A DNA stretch of 64,000 nucleotides from Xanthobacteraceae bacterium 501b (GTDB lineage Bacteria > Pseudomonadota > Alphaproteobacteria > Rhizobiales > Xanthobacteraceae), in assembly GCA_000378025.1 (NCBI GenBank), contig KB899087.1:3658001-3722000 (forward strand), read 5' to 3'. Shown piece after piece: positions 45,246 to 52,817 of this stretch. The first letter of the stretch is position 1. Each line of letters begins with the position of its first letter. The notes under the pieces are model-generated. The model saw only the letters and a list, made by a program, of their open reading frames with translations, did no database searches and was not told the DNA's origin. The translations under genes and the position numbers were made by a program.

Positions 45246-46206
45246 GCCCGCCCAGCTCCTCGTCGATATAGGCGTCGAGTATCTCAGCGAAATCCACGTC
45301 GCCGACAAAGCCGAGCGCGCGCGCCCGCGCCGCATCGAAGCGCTGCGGCCAGCTGCCCACCACGCGGGCCACGGTGGCATCGGGCGCGTGGCGGATCAGC
45401 CCGGCCACACGATCGCCCGCCCGTGCCCGCAGCGCCGCGATCTGCTCGCCCACCGTGACCGAGACGCCCGGCATGTTGAGGCTGCGGCGGGCACCGAGCG
45501 GGCCGGTGTCGAGGCTGGCGGCGTGCAGGAGATAGGACACGGCGGCGCGCGGCGAGGCGATCCACACGCGCATCGCCTCCTCCACCGGCAGCACGGCTTC
45601 CTCACCCTTCAGCGGCTCGCGCATGATCGAGGAGAGAAAGCCCGACAGCGCCGCATTCGGCCGGCCGGGGCGCACGCACACGGTGGGCAGGCGCAGCGCC
45701 AGAGCGTCGATAAAGCCGCGCCGGCTGTAATCGGCCAGCAGCAGCTCCACCATCGCCTTCTGCACCCCATAGCTGGAGGAGGGCGCGCAGAGATAGTCGT
45801 CGTCGACCACCTCAGGGCACGGCGCGCCGAACACGGCGAGCGAGGAGGCGAACACCACGCGCGGCCGATAGTCCGGCAGCGCGCGGATCGCCTCCAGCAG
45901 CGCCCGCGTGCCGTCGAGATTGACCCGGTAGCCCTCCTCGAACCGCGCCTCCGCCTCGCCGGAGACGATGGAGGCGAGGTGGAAGATCACCGCCGGCCGC
46001 CCCGCCACCAGCGCCGCGGCGGCACCGGGGGCGGCATAGTCGCCGGCCTGGCACTCCACCGCGAAGGGCTGCGACGCCGGCGTGGGGTCGACCACGTCGT
46101 GCAGCACGGCGGTCGTCACCGCCGCCCCGCCGAGCCCTTCCACCGCCAGGCGGGCGAGCAGCTTGCGGCCGAGCATGCCGGCGGCACCGAGGATCAGGAT
46201 CTTCAT
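45229..46206 (-). CDS. denD: NAD-dependent epimerase/dehydrogenase, D-erythronate dehydrogenase type
   Basis: Short-chain extended dehydrogenase of 325 residues. The NAD-binding motif is GAAGMLGRKL, the catalytic segment has SSYGVQKAMVELLL (Tyr-x3-Lys), and FHLASIVSGEAEARFEEGYRVN matches the D-erythronate dehydrogenase group. GGAGACC lies before ATG 46206. It is last of three genes transcribed leftward with a PdxA2-like and a SAF-domain oxidoreductase, which suggests catabolism of a four-carbon sugar acid. UDP-sugar epimerase is the less likely alternative because no sugar-nucleotide genes are near. Confidence 0.8.
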   Translation of the reverse strand: MKILILGAAGMLGRKLLARLAVEGLGGAAVTTAVLHDVVDPTPASQPFAVECQAGDYAAPGAAAALVAGRPAVIFHLASIVSGEAEARFEEGYRVNLDGTRALLEAIRALPDYRPRVVFASSLAVFGAPCPEVVDDDYLCAPSSSYGVQKAMVELLLADYSRRGFIDALALRLPTVCVRPGRPNAALSGFLSSIMREPLKGEEAVLPVEEAMRVWIASPRAAVSYLLHAASLDTGPLGARRSLNMPGVSVTVGEQIAALRARAGDRVAGLIRHAPDATVARVVGSWPQRFDAARARALGFVGDVDFAEILDAYIDEELGGRLPAL

Positions 46207-46239
46207 CGGCGGGTCTCCGTTCAGGACGCCTCGGTTTTA

Positions 46240-47247
46240 TCAGCCGGCCGGCGCCGCGTCCCGGCGCGCCCGCGCCATGCGGCAGGCGACATCGAACGCC
46301 GCCTGAATGGCGCCCCAGCCGGCCTCGCCCTTGCCATAGCGATCAAAGGCGGTGCCATGGGCGGGGGTGGCGATCGGGATCGGTATGCCGCCATGCACGG
46401 TGACGCCGCGCGAGAAGCCCATCAGCTTCATCGCGATCTGCCCCTGGTCGTGATACATGGTGACGATGGCGTCGAGCTCGTCTTTCTTCAGGAACAGCGT
46501 GTCGGCGGGGAACAGGCCGAGCACCGGCAGCCCCTGCGCCCGCGCCGCCTCCATGGCGGGGGCGATCACGTCGATCTCCTCGCGGCCGAAGCTGCCATTG
46601 TCGCCGGCATGCGGATTGAGCCCGCATAGGGCGATGCGCGGCTCGGCCACGCCCACCCGCACCAGCGTGGAATGGATGAGCCGGATCGCGCCGACGATGC
46701 GCTCCTCGGTCAGCAGCCCCGCCACATCCTTCAGCGGTACATGGCTGGTGACGCGGCTGGTCCACAGCCCGTCCAGCGCGTTCAGTTCGCCATAGGGGCC
46801 GTTGGGCTGCAGCATCTCGGCGAACCAGTGGGTCTCGTCGGGATGGCCGAGCCCGCCCAGATGCAGCGAATGCTTGTTCAGCGGGGCGAAGCACACCGCG
46901 TCGGTCACGCCGGCCGTGGTGTACTCGATGGCGCGGCGCAGCGTGTCCATGGCGTAGCGCCCGCCATTGGCGGTGGAGACGGCGCGCGCGAACGGCGCCT
47001 CGCCCCGGCCGCGATAATCCACCAGCACAGGCACGCCGGGGAACAATTCCGGGCGCTCGGCGTCGCCGGCCAGCGCATAGTCGAAGCGCGCGCCGCAGAT
47101 CCGCATGGCTTCTTCCAGCTCATCGCGGTCGGCGACGATGAGAATGTCGGCGGCCTCGCGGTTCGGGGCATGGGCGAGCAGGCGGACGACGAGTTCGGCG
47201 CCGATGCCGGCAGGGTCGCCGGGCGCGATGGCGATGCGGGGGATCAT
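46240..47247 (-). CDS. pdxA2: PdxA-like 4-phosphate dehydrogenase (PdxA2 type)
   Basis: NAD-dependent decarboxylating dehydrogenase of 335 residues related to 4-hydroxythreonine-4-phosphate dehydrogenase. The start IAIAPGDPAGIGAELVVR, the metal-binding His in HETHWFAEML-like context (DETHWF) and LNPHAGDNGSFGREE, HDQGQIAMKLMGF are conserved. PdxA2 proteins in catabolic operons act on D-threonate or D-erythronate 4-phosphate rather than in B6 synthesis. AGGAGAC precedes ATG 47247. Its place between denD and a GntR-controlled oxidoreductase supports the catabolic role. Confidence 0.82.
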   Translation of the reverse strand: MIPRIAIAPGDPAGIGAELVVRLLAHAPNREAADILIVADRDELEEAMRICGARFDYALAGDAERPELFPGVPVLVDYRGRGEAPFARAVSTANGGRYAMDTLRRAIEYTTAGVTDAVCFAPLNKHSLHLGGLGHPDETHWFAEMLQPNGPYGELNALDGLWTSRVTSHVPLKDVAGLLTEERIVGAIRLIHSTLVRVGVAEPRIALCGLNPHAGDNGSFGREEIDVIAPAMEAARAQGLPVLGLFPADTLFLKKDELDAIVTMYHDQGQIAMKLMGFSRGVTVHGGIPIPIATPAHGTAFDRYGKGEAGWGAIQAAFDVACRMARARRDAAPAG

Positions 47248-47275
47248 GGGTGTCTCCTGGAATGTCGGCAAAGGG

Positions 47276-48688
47276 TCAGGAATGGGCCGGCGCGGTGTGG
47301 GCCGGGCCGAAGAACGCCGAATCCTGCAGGCGGCGCAGCGCCAGCAGTTCGGAGCCCTCCTCCACCGCGATATCGGCCATGGTGATCAGCTGCCCGGCCG
47401 CCACGGGCCGGACGAGGGTGCGGTTGGCGGCGAGGTAGAACGGGGCCGGCGCCTCCGGTGTCAGCGGCGCGCCCGGCACCAGCTCGGCGCTCGTGCCCTC
47501 GATCGTGTGGTGATGCCCGCCCATGGCGAGCACGCCGCCGGCCGGCAGGGGCTGGGTGGCGCGGGCGACGAGGTCGAGATGCGGGCGCGGGTCGATACCG
47601 CCGCTGGAAGCGCCGAGCAGCGCCGCCTCCAGGATCGTGGTCGCCGCCTCGACGCCGAGCAGATGGCGCGGCAGGTACAGCATCGCCGTGGCGCCGGAGC
47701 GCGACACGACATGGCCCTTCTCCGCCAGCATGTCCCAGGTCGCGCGGTCGGTACAGCGCACCACCACGAACACCCCGCCGGCAAAGCTCGGCTCATGCGG
47801 CGCGCGCAGGCAATGGAACACGTCGATCCGCTGTTCACCGGCGAGCAGGCCGCCTTCATGGCGGCCGGCGAGCAGGTCCGGCACCTCGCTGATGCGGGCG
47901 ATCGGGGCGTGCAGCTCCGGCCGGTCCGGCAGGAATCCGGTGGCATTGCCGACGATGAGCAGTTCGCACAGGTCAGGCACGGCGCGCTGCGGCAGCATCG
48001 CGGCGACCTCCGCCCGGGCGGCGACGATCTCGGCGGCCGGGCGGGTGCCGATGGTGAAATGCGCGGCCATGCCGGGGGCGGCGATGGCGCGGCCATTGCT
48101 GGTCAGCTCATCCGTGGCGGCGTCGAACACGAAGTCATATTCGCTCGACTTGCCGGCGGCGACGATCTCGAATCCCAGAATCTGCGCCCAGGTGACGAGG
48201 CCGATCAGCAGGCTCGGCTGGTCGCCATCCACCGGCGTCGCCACCACGCCGCGCGCCGCCGCCATCCGGGCAAGGCCCGGGCCGACCACGCTGTCGAGTT
48301 CCTTGGAGACCACCGCGAGATGCTTGCCCGCCTCAAGGGTCAAACGCGCATGGCGGGCGCCGGCCTCGGGATGGCCGGTCGCTTCCACCACCACCTCGAT
48401 GGCGAGGCCCAGCACGGTGGCGAGATCACCCGCCGCGACGAAATCGCCGGCCGCGAAAGCCGCCTGCGCCTCCTCCGGCGTCGTGCAAACATGAATGCGC
48501 GCCGGGTCGATGCCGACCGAGGCCAGCGCGCGCGCGGCAACCTCCGCCTCGCGGTCGACGGCGACCCGGCAGCGCATCAGCGGCACCCGCAGGCCCTGCG
48601 CGAGAAAACTGCGGCCGAAGCCGCCGGTGCCGACGACGCAGGTCTCGACCGGGCCCCGGTCGGCGGCGAAATAACGATGATAGTTCAT
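47276..48688 (-). CDS. NAD(P)-dependent oxidoreductase with SAF domain
   Basis: A 470-residue protein. The N-terminal ~170 residues are a Rossmann fold of the homoserine-dehydrogenase type (TCVVGTGGFGRSFLAQGL, VEATGHPEAGARHARLTLEAGKH). The end (about 390-460) is a SAF-like domain (YLAANRTLVRPVAAGQLITMADI). The family is found in sugar-acid catabolic operons, but the exact reaction is not settled to my knowledge. It is the first gene of the leftward operon and divergent from the GntR gene, with palindromic operators between them. Confidence 0.78.
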   Translation of the reverse strand: MNYHRYFAADRGPVETCVVGTGGFGRSFLAQGLRVPLMRCRVAVDREAEVAARALASVGIDPARIHVCTTPEEAQAAFAAGDFVAAGDLATVLGLAIEVVVEATGHPEAGARHARLTLEAGKHLAVVSKELDSVVGPGLARMAAARGVVATPVDGDQPSLLIGLVTWAQILGFEIVAAGKSSEYDFVFDAATDELTSNGRAIAAPGMAAHFTIGTRPAAEIVAARAEVAAMLPQRAVPDLCELLIVGNATGFLPDRPELHAPIARISEVPDLLAGRHEGGLLAGEQRIDVFHCLRAPHEPSFAGGVFVVVRCTDRATWDMLAEKGHVVSRSGATAMLYLPRHLLGVEAATTILEAALLGASSGGIDPRPHLDLVARATQPLPAGGVLAMGGHHHTIEGTSAELVPGAPLTPEAPAPFYLAANRTLVRPVAAGQLITMADIAVEEGSELLALRRLQDSAFFGPAHTAPAHS

Positions 48689-48790
48689 GGACTTGCCTTT
48701 GGTGTCGCAGTGCCTCGGTCACGGTTCCACCACGCGGCGGCGCCGGGGGACGACAAGGAAACCGCGCGCCCCGGGCCGTCGAGGCCCGGA

Positions 48791-48798
48791 TGCATGCA
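48791..48798. promoter_or_regulatory. weak TGCATGCA operator-like site
   Basis: An 8-bp palindrome TGCATGCA in GATGCATGCAAGC, matching the core of the two stronger sites at 48895 and 48960. Confidence 0.35.
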
Positions 48799-48894
48799 AG
48801 CGCAGGACGGCGCCCGCAGCAGCGGCGCCTCGCCCTCGGCATTTCCTCGCGTTCCGGCGCCTCTTGCACGGGCCTTCGTGAACTCGTGACACAT

Positions 48895-48906
48895 ATTGCA
48901 TGCAAT
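48895..48906. promoter_or_regulatory. GntR operator, palindrome ATTGCATGCAAT
   Basis: Perfect 12-bp palindrome about 40-50 bases before the GntR start and about 200 bases before the SAF-oxidoreductase start. Repeated as TTGCATGCAA at 48960-48969. Confidence 0.6.
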
Positions 48907-48945
48907 CATACGCAGAAATCAACCCGTCTGGACCGAGATTGCCGA

Positions 48946-49674
48946 ATGTGCCACGATGTTTGCATGCAATACGCGCCCGACGCCGCCACCCCACAGCCAG
49001 TCCCAGAGACCCGCAGCCTGCGCGGGCGCAGCGCCGCCCATGTCGCCGAGCGCATCCGCGAGCGCATCCTGTCCGGCGAATTGCCGCCGGGCGAGCGGCT
49101 GTCCGAGCGTAGCCTGACCGAGGGGCTGGGCGTCACCCGCACGCCGCTGCGCGAGGCGTTCAAGATTCTGGAGGCCGAGGGGCTGCTCGCCATCGTGCCC
49201 AATCGCGGGGCGCAGGTGGTCGAGCTGTCGCCGGCCGATGTCGATATGGCGATGGAACTGCTCGCCGGGCTGGAAAGCGTGGCGGCGGAGCTGGCCTGCG
49301 CGCGCGGCACGGTCCAGCAGTTAGCCGAAGTGGCCCGGCTGCACGCCCGCATGGTCGCCTGCCAGCAGGCGGGGGATCTGGTCGGCTATTTCCGCGTCAA
49401 CCAGGACATCCACCAGCACATTGTCGACTGCGCCGACAATCCCGCGCTGTCGCGGGTCTACCGCACGGAGAGCGCGCGGGTGCGGCTCTATCGCTTCGCC
49501 GGCAACCGGGTGAGCGCGCGCTGGAGCCGCGCTGTCATGGAGCATGAGCAGATTCTCACCGCCCTGCAGCAGCGGCAGGGGCCGCTGCTGCGCGAATTGC
49601 TGCGCGCCCACCACCTCAATGGCTGGCGCGTCACCCGCAAGGTGCTGGAGAACGAAGTCCAGCCGGACCTGTAA
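48946..49674 (+). CDS. GntR-family regulator (FCD type)
   Basis: Regulator of 242 residues. The winged helix is HVAERIRERILSGELPPGERLSERSLTEGLGVTRTPLREAFKILEAEGL; the FCD effector domain (about 100-230) has HARMVACQQAGDLVGYFRVNQDIHQHIV. ATG 48946 and 48964 are both possible. The second operator copy (48960-48969) covers the 48964 ATG, so the protein very likely represses itself. It is divergent from the SAF-oxidoreductase/pdxA2/denD operon and should control it, with a sugar acid or derivative as effector. Confidence 0.83.
   Translation: MCHDVCMQYAPDAATPQPVPETRSLRGRSAAHVAERIRERILSGELPPGERLSERSLTEGLGVTRTPLREAFKILEAEGLLAIVPNRGAQVVELSPADVDMAMELLAGLESVAAELACARGTVQQLAEVARLHARMVACQQAGDLVGYFRVNQDIHQHIVDCADNPALSRVYRTESARVRLYRFAGNRVSARWSRAVMEHEQILTALQQRQGPLLRELLRAHHLNGWRVTRKVLENEVQPDL
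48960..48969. promoter_or_regulatory. second GntR operator TTGCATGCAA, at the start codon
   Basis: 10-bp palindrome overlapping the beginning of the GntR gene; same core as the site at 48895. Confidence 0.55.
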
Positions 49675-49686
49675 GCGCGGCCGCGC

Positions 49687-50469
49687 TCAGCTGCCGGTCC
49701 AGTTCGGCACCGCCTTGGTCTTGGCCAGGAAATTCTCGACGCCCCGGCGGAAATCGGCGCTGCCATAGACTTCCTCGACGATCGCCTCGATATCCGGCAG
49801 CGTGCCCAGCGCCATCAGGCGGATCGTCTCCTTGCTGGCCCGCGTCGTCAGCGGTGCGTTTTCCGCCGCCCGCGTGGTCAGCGCCGCGATCTCGGCGTCC
49901 ATCGCCGCCGGCTCGACGATCTTCAGCAGGAAGCCCTTATCGAGCATTTCCTGCGCGGTGATGATCTCGCCCAGCAGCACCATCCGCTTGGCGATGCCGA
50001 CACTCACCGCCCCGCCGATCCGCGCCATGGAGAGCGCCGAGAGGCAATTGCCCAGCGTGCGGCCGATCGGCGAGCCGAAACGCGCGCCTGGCGTGGCGAG
50101 GCGGAAATCGCAGGCAGAGGCGATGTTGAGCCCGCCGCCCACCGCCCAGCCATCGACCACGGCAAAGGTCGTCACCGGAATGGCGTCCACCGCCGCCATG
50201 CATTCGTCGATGCGGTGCTCATAGGCGATGCCGTCGGCACCGCTGGTGAATGTGGTGAAGCCGGATATGTCGGTGCCGGAGACGAAGGCCTTGCCGCCGA
50301 CGCCGCGAAACACCGCCGCCCGGATCGAGGAATCCGCCGCGATTCGCAGCGCCGCATCGCGCAGGCCGAGCCACATGTCGGTGGTCAGCGCATTGTGCGC
50401 CTCGGGGTTGTTGAAGCGGACGAAGGCGACGTCGCCCTCGCGGTCGAAATTGATGCGCGGGCCGCTCAT
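49687..50469 (-). CDS. enoyl-CoA hydratase/isomerase family protein
   Basis: Crotonase-fold enzyme of 260 residues acting on an acyl-CoA. Motifs are RFNNPEAHNALTTDMW, the oxyanion-hole segment AFVSGTDISGF, and GWAVGGGLNIASACDFRLATPGARFGSPIG. The first base overlaps the stop of the CoA-transferase gene (TGATG), so both are co-translated. The pair activates an acid by CoA transfer and then hydrates, isomerises or cleaves it. Residues normally acting as catalytic Glu pair are not clearly both present (GGLNIAS, SPIGRTLG), so the exact reaction is open. Confidence 0.83.
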   Translation of the reverse strand: MSGPRINFDREGDVAFVRFNNPEAHNALTTDMWLGLRDAALRIAADSSIRAAVFRGVGGKAFVSGTDISGFTTFTSGADGIAYEHRIDECMAAVDAIPVTTFAVVDGWAVGGGLNIASACDFRLATPGARFGSPIGRTLGNCLSALSMARIGGAVSVGIAKRMVLLGEIITAQEMLDKGFLLKIVEPAAMDAEIAALTTRAAENAPLTTRASKETIRLMALGTLPDIEAIVEEVYGSADFRRGVENFLAKTKAVPNWTGS

Positions 50470-51656
50470 CACACGGTCTCCTTCGTGGTCGACGGCTTCA
50501 GCAGCCCCTTCTCCACCAGCTCGCGGCGGATGTCGGCGCCATGCTCGTCCAGCAGCGGCGGCGGCAGGCGGATTTCCTGCGGCGTCGCGCTCATCTTCAC
50601 CGGGAAGCCGAGCGCGCGGAATTCGCCCTCCACCGGGTGCGGCACCATCTGCACCATCTCGCGGGCCACCGCCTGCTCGCTGGCAACCGCCTCGCCATAG
50701 TCGAGGATCGGCGCGGTCGGCACGCCGGCTTGCGTGAGCGCGTCGATCCACTCTTCGCGGGTGCGGGTGAGGAAAGTCGGCGCCAGTTCTTCCATCAGCT
50801 GCAGCCGGTTGGTCACGCGCGCCGCATTGGTGGCAAAGCGCGGGTCGTCCTGCAGTTCCGTGCGACCCAGCACCTTGAGGAAGGTGATCCACAGGCCCTG
50901 ATTGGCGGCGCCGATGACGAACCAGCCATCGGAGGCTTCCACCGCCTGATAGGGCGCCGACATGCGGTTGGCCGAGCCGATCGGGGTGGGGGACTTGCCG
51001 GTGCCCCACAATTCGGTGGTCTCCCAGATCGAGAGCGCCAGCGCCGCCTCGAACAGCGAGGCGTCGATATGCTGGCCCTCGCCGCTGGTCTGCCGGCCGA
51101 TCACCGCGCTGAGAATGGCATAGGCGCTGAACAGGCCGGCGCCGAGATCGGCCACGGCGATGGAATTCTTTGCCGGCTCCATATCCGGGAAACCATTGGA
51201 GCTGAGAATGCCGGACACCGCCTGCGCGATCAAATCGAAGCCGGGCCGCTGCGACCACGGCCCCGTCTGGCCGAAGCCGGAAATGCTGGCATAGACGAGG
51301 CGCGGGTTGATCGCCTTCAAGGTCGGGTAGTCCATGCCGAGCCGGCCGGCGACGCCGGGGCGGGCATTCTCCACCAGCACGTCGGCGGTCTTGACCAGCG
51401 CGTAGAGCACCTCGCGGTCCTCGGGCGACTTCAGGTCCAGCGTGATCGAGCGCTTGTTGCGGTTGAGCGCCAGAAAACCCGGGCTGTCGCTGCCCTTGAG
51501 CCGGAAGCCCATGGAATGGCGGGTGGAGTCACCCGTGCCGGGCGGCTCGATCTTGATGACATCGGCGCCCATATCCGCCAGCAGCATGCAGCAGAAGGGC
51601 CCCGCCATCACCTGCGAGATGTCGAGCACGCGAATGCCTTGCAGGGGCAGCGCCAT
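50469..51656 (-). CDS. CaiB/BaiF family CoA-transferase
   Basis: Family III CoA-transferase of 395 residues. Family signatures are GIRVLDISQVMAGPFCCMLLADMGADVIKIE, NRNKRSITLDLK, VLVENARPGVAGRLGMDY and the catalytic Asp region FPDMEPAKNSIAVADLGAG. It precedes and overlaps the hydratase gene. Upstream, a TCATA-N7-TATGA operator (51819) matches those of the GntR at 51901 and the tctC operon, so the three units appear co-regulated. The acid substrate is unknown. Confidence 0.85.
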   Translation of the reverse strand: MALPLQGIRVLDISQVMAGPFCCMLLADMGADVIKIEPPGTGDSTRHSMGFRLKGSDSPGFLALNRNKRSITLDLKSPEDREVLYALVKTADVLVENARPGVAGRLGMDYPTLKAINPRLVYASISGFGQTGPWSQRPGFDLIAQAVSGILSSNGFPDMEPAKNSIAVADLGAGLFSAYAILSAVIGRQTSGEGQHIDASLFEAALALSIWETTELWGTGKSPTPIGSANRMSAPYQAVEASDGWFVIGAANQGLWITFLKVLGRTELQDDPRFATNAARVTNRLQLMEELAPTFLTRTREEWIDALTQAGVPTAPILDYGEAVASEQAVAREMVQMVPHPVEGEFRALGFPVKMSATPQEIRLPPPLLDEHGADIRRELVEKGLLKPSTTKETV

Positions 51657-51818
51657 CAGAATTTCCTCCCGTTTCGAGTGTTCTCGGCCCGCGCCTTGGC
51701 GGCGCCTGTCGCCGGACGGCCTGCTATTGGGTGCCGCCAGCGCTTCTGGCGGCGGGCAACGGGGCCGGCATCGAGCCCGACCCCACGCCGCGCGCGGCGC
51801 CGGTCCGCAGTGCCGCGT

Positions 51819-51835
51819 TCATATATCCTATATGA
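51819..51835. promoter_or_regulatory. operator TCATATATCCTATATGA
   Basis: A 17-base palindrome (TCATATA-TCC-TATATGA) upstream of the CoA-transferase gene. The same TCATA-N7-TATGA layout recurs at 59235, and a related box lies at 52708. Likely site of the GntR protein encoded at 51901. Confidence 0.6.
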
Positions 51836-51900
51836 TTTACCGGCGCCGCGAGGGCCTGTCAAACCCGCCGCGCCGGAGAGTGCCGCCGTGAAGGCCGGCC

Positions 51901-52686
51901 TCAGCGCCGGCGCGAACGGCCGCGCCGCGTCGGCCCGTCGGGCGTGGGCGGCGTCTGCGCCGCCGTGAGGCGTTCGCGCTCCTCCAGCACCACATTCATC
52001 CGCCCGCGCGAGGCTTCCAGATGCGCCCGCATCGCCCGCTCCGCCGCTACCGGGTCGCGCGCCAGCAGGGCGGATATGATCGCCTCGTGCTCCTGCACCG
52101 CCTTGTCGGTGGCGTTGGTCTTGAACAGGAAGCGGAAGATGTGGAGATGGGCATGCAGCCCCTCCACCGTCTCGGCGATGAAGCGGTTGCCGCTCGCCGC
52201 CGCCACCAGATGGTGCAGCCTGGCGTCGCCCTCGGCGAACTGGGCATAGGCCAGCTCGTTGCCGGTCTGCGCGCTCGACATCTCCCCGGCAAGGCCGGCG
52301 AGGCGCGACAGCGCGGCATCGTCCGCTTTCTGCGCCGCGAACGCCGCCGCCGCCGGCTCGATCAGCAGCCGCAGCTCGAACAGGTCGTGCACTTCCCGCC
52401 GGGTCAGCAGCTCGGCGGCGCGGAAGCCGACATTGGGGATCTTGTAGGCGAGCTTCTGCGCTTCCAGCAGCGTCAGTGCCTCGCGGATCGGGGTCTGGGA
52501 AATGTCCAGCTGCCGCGCCAGCGCCTCGATGCCGATATGCGCGCCGGGAGCGATCTTCATCGTCACCAGCATGGAGAGCAGCTGCTCGTAGGCCAGTTCC
52601 ACCAGCGACTGCGGATAGGCCGGCCGCCGCTCGTCGAGTGTGACCAGCCGCGCGAAGGACAGCGGCTCCTGATTGTTGGCAGCCAT
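51901..52686 (-). CDS. GntR-family regulator (FCD type), local regulator of CoA-transferase and TTT operons
   Basis: Regulator of 261 residues. The winged helix is LVELAYEQLLSMLVTMKIAPGAHIGIEALARQLDISQTPIREALTLLEAQKL; an FCD domain (about 100-225) follows, then an Arg-rich tail (TRRGRSRRR). ATG 52686 is chosen over TTG 52701. AT-rich palindromes match at its own promoter (52708), before the CoA-transferase operon (51819) and before tctC (59235), which suggests one regulon. The effector is probably the acid imported by the TTT system. Confidence 0.83.
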   Translation of the reverse strand: MAANNQEPLSFARLVTLDERRPAYPQSLVELAYEQLLSMLVTMKIAPGAHIGIEALARQLDISQTPIREALTLLEAQKLAYKIPNVGFRAAELLTRREVHDLFELRLLIEPAAAAFAAQKADDAALSRLAGLAGEMSSAQTGNELAYAQFAEGDARLHHLVAAASGNRFIAETVEGLHAHLHIFRFLFKTNATDKAVQEHEAIISALLARDPVAAERAMRAHLEASRGRMNVVLEERERLTAAQTPPTPDGPTRRGRSRRR

Positions 52687-52707
52687 GAGAATCGAACCCA
52701 AACCCCG

Positions 52708-52727
52708 GATGATATAAGATATAGGTT
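52708..52727. promoter_or_regulatory. operator-like box in the GntR promoter
   Basis: On the minus strand the box reads CCTATATCTTATATCAT. Its centre TATATCTTATAT differs by one base from TATATCCTATAT at 51819. It lies about 25 bases before the GntR start, so autoregulation is likely. Confidence 0.5.
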
Positions 52728-52768
52728 TTCATCTTTCCAACCAAGCCGGCCACGCCCTCACGCGGCTG

Positions 52769-52813
52769 CCTCCGGGCGGGCGGCGGGCTCCGTGGGGGCC
52801 GCCCGCCCGGAGG
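52769..52813 (-). terminator. strong hairpin at the end of the dehydrogenase/transporter operon
   Basis: 16-bp perfect arms (52769-52784 and 52798-52813, core TCCGGGCGGGCGGC) with a 13-base loop, five bases after the aldehyde-dehydrogenase stop. No T-run follows. Confidence 0.55.
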
Positions 52814-52817
52814 GCCT

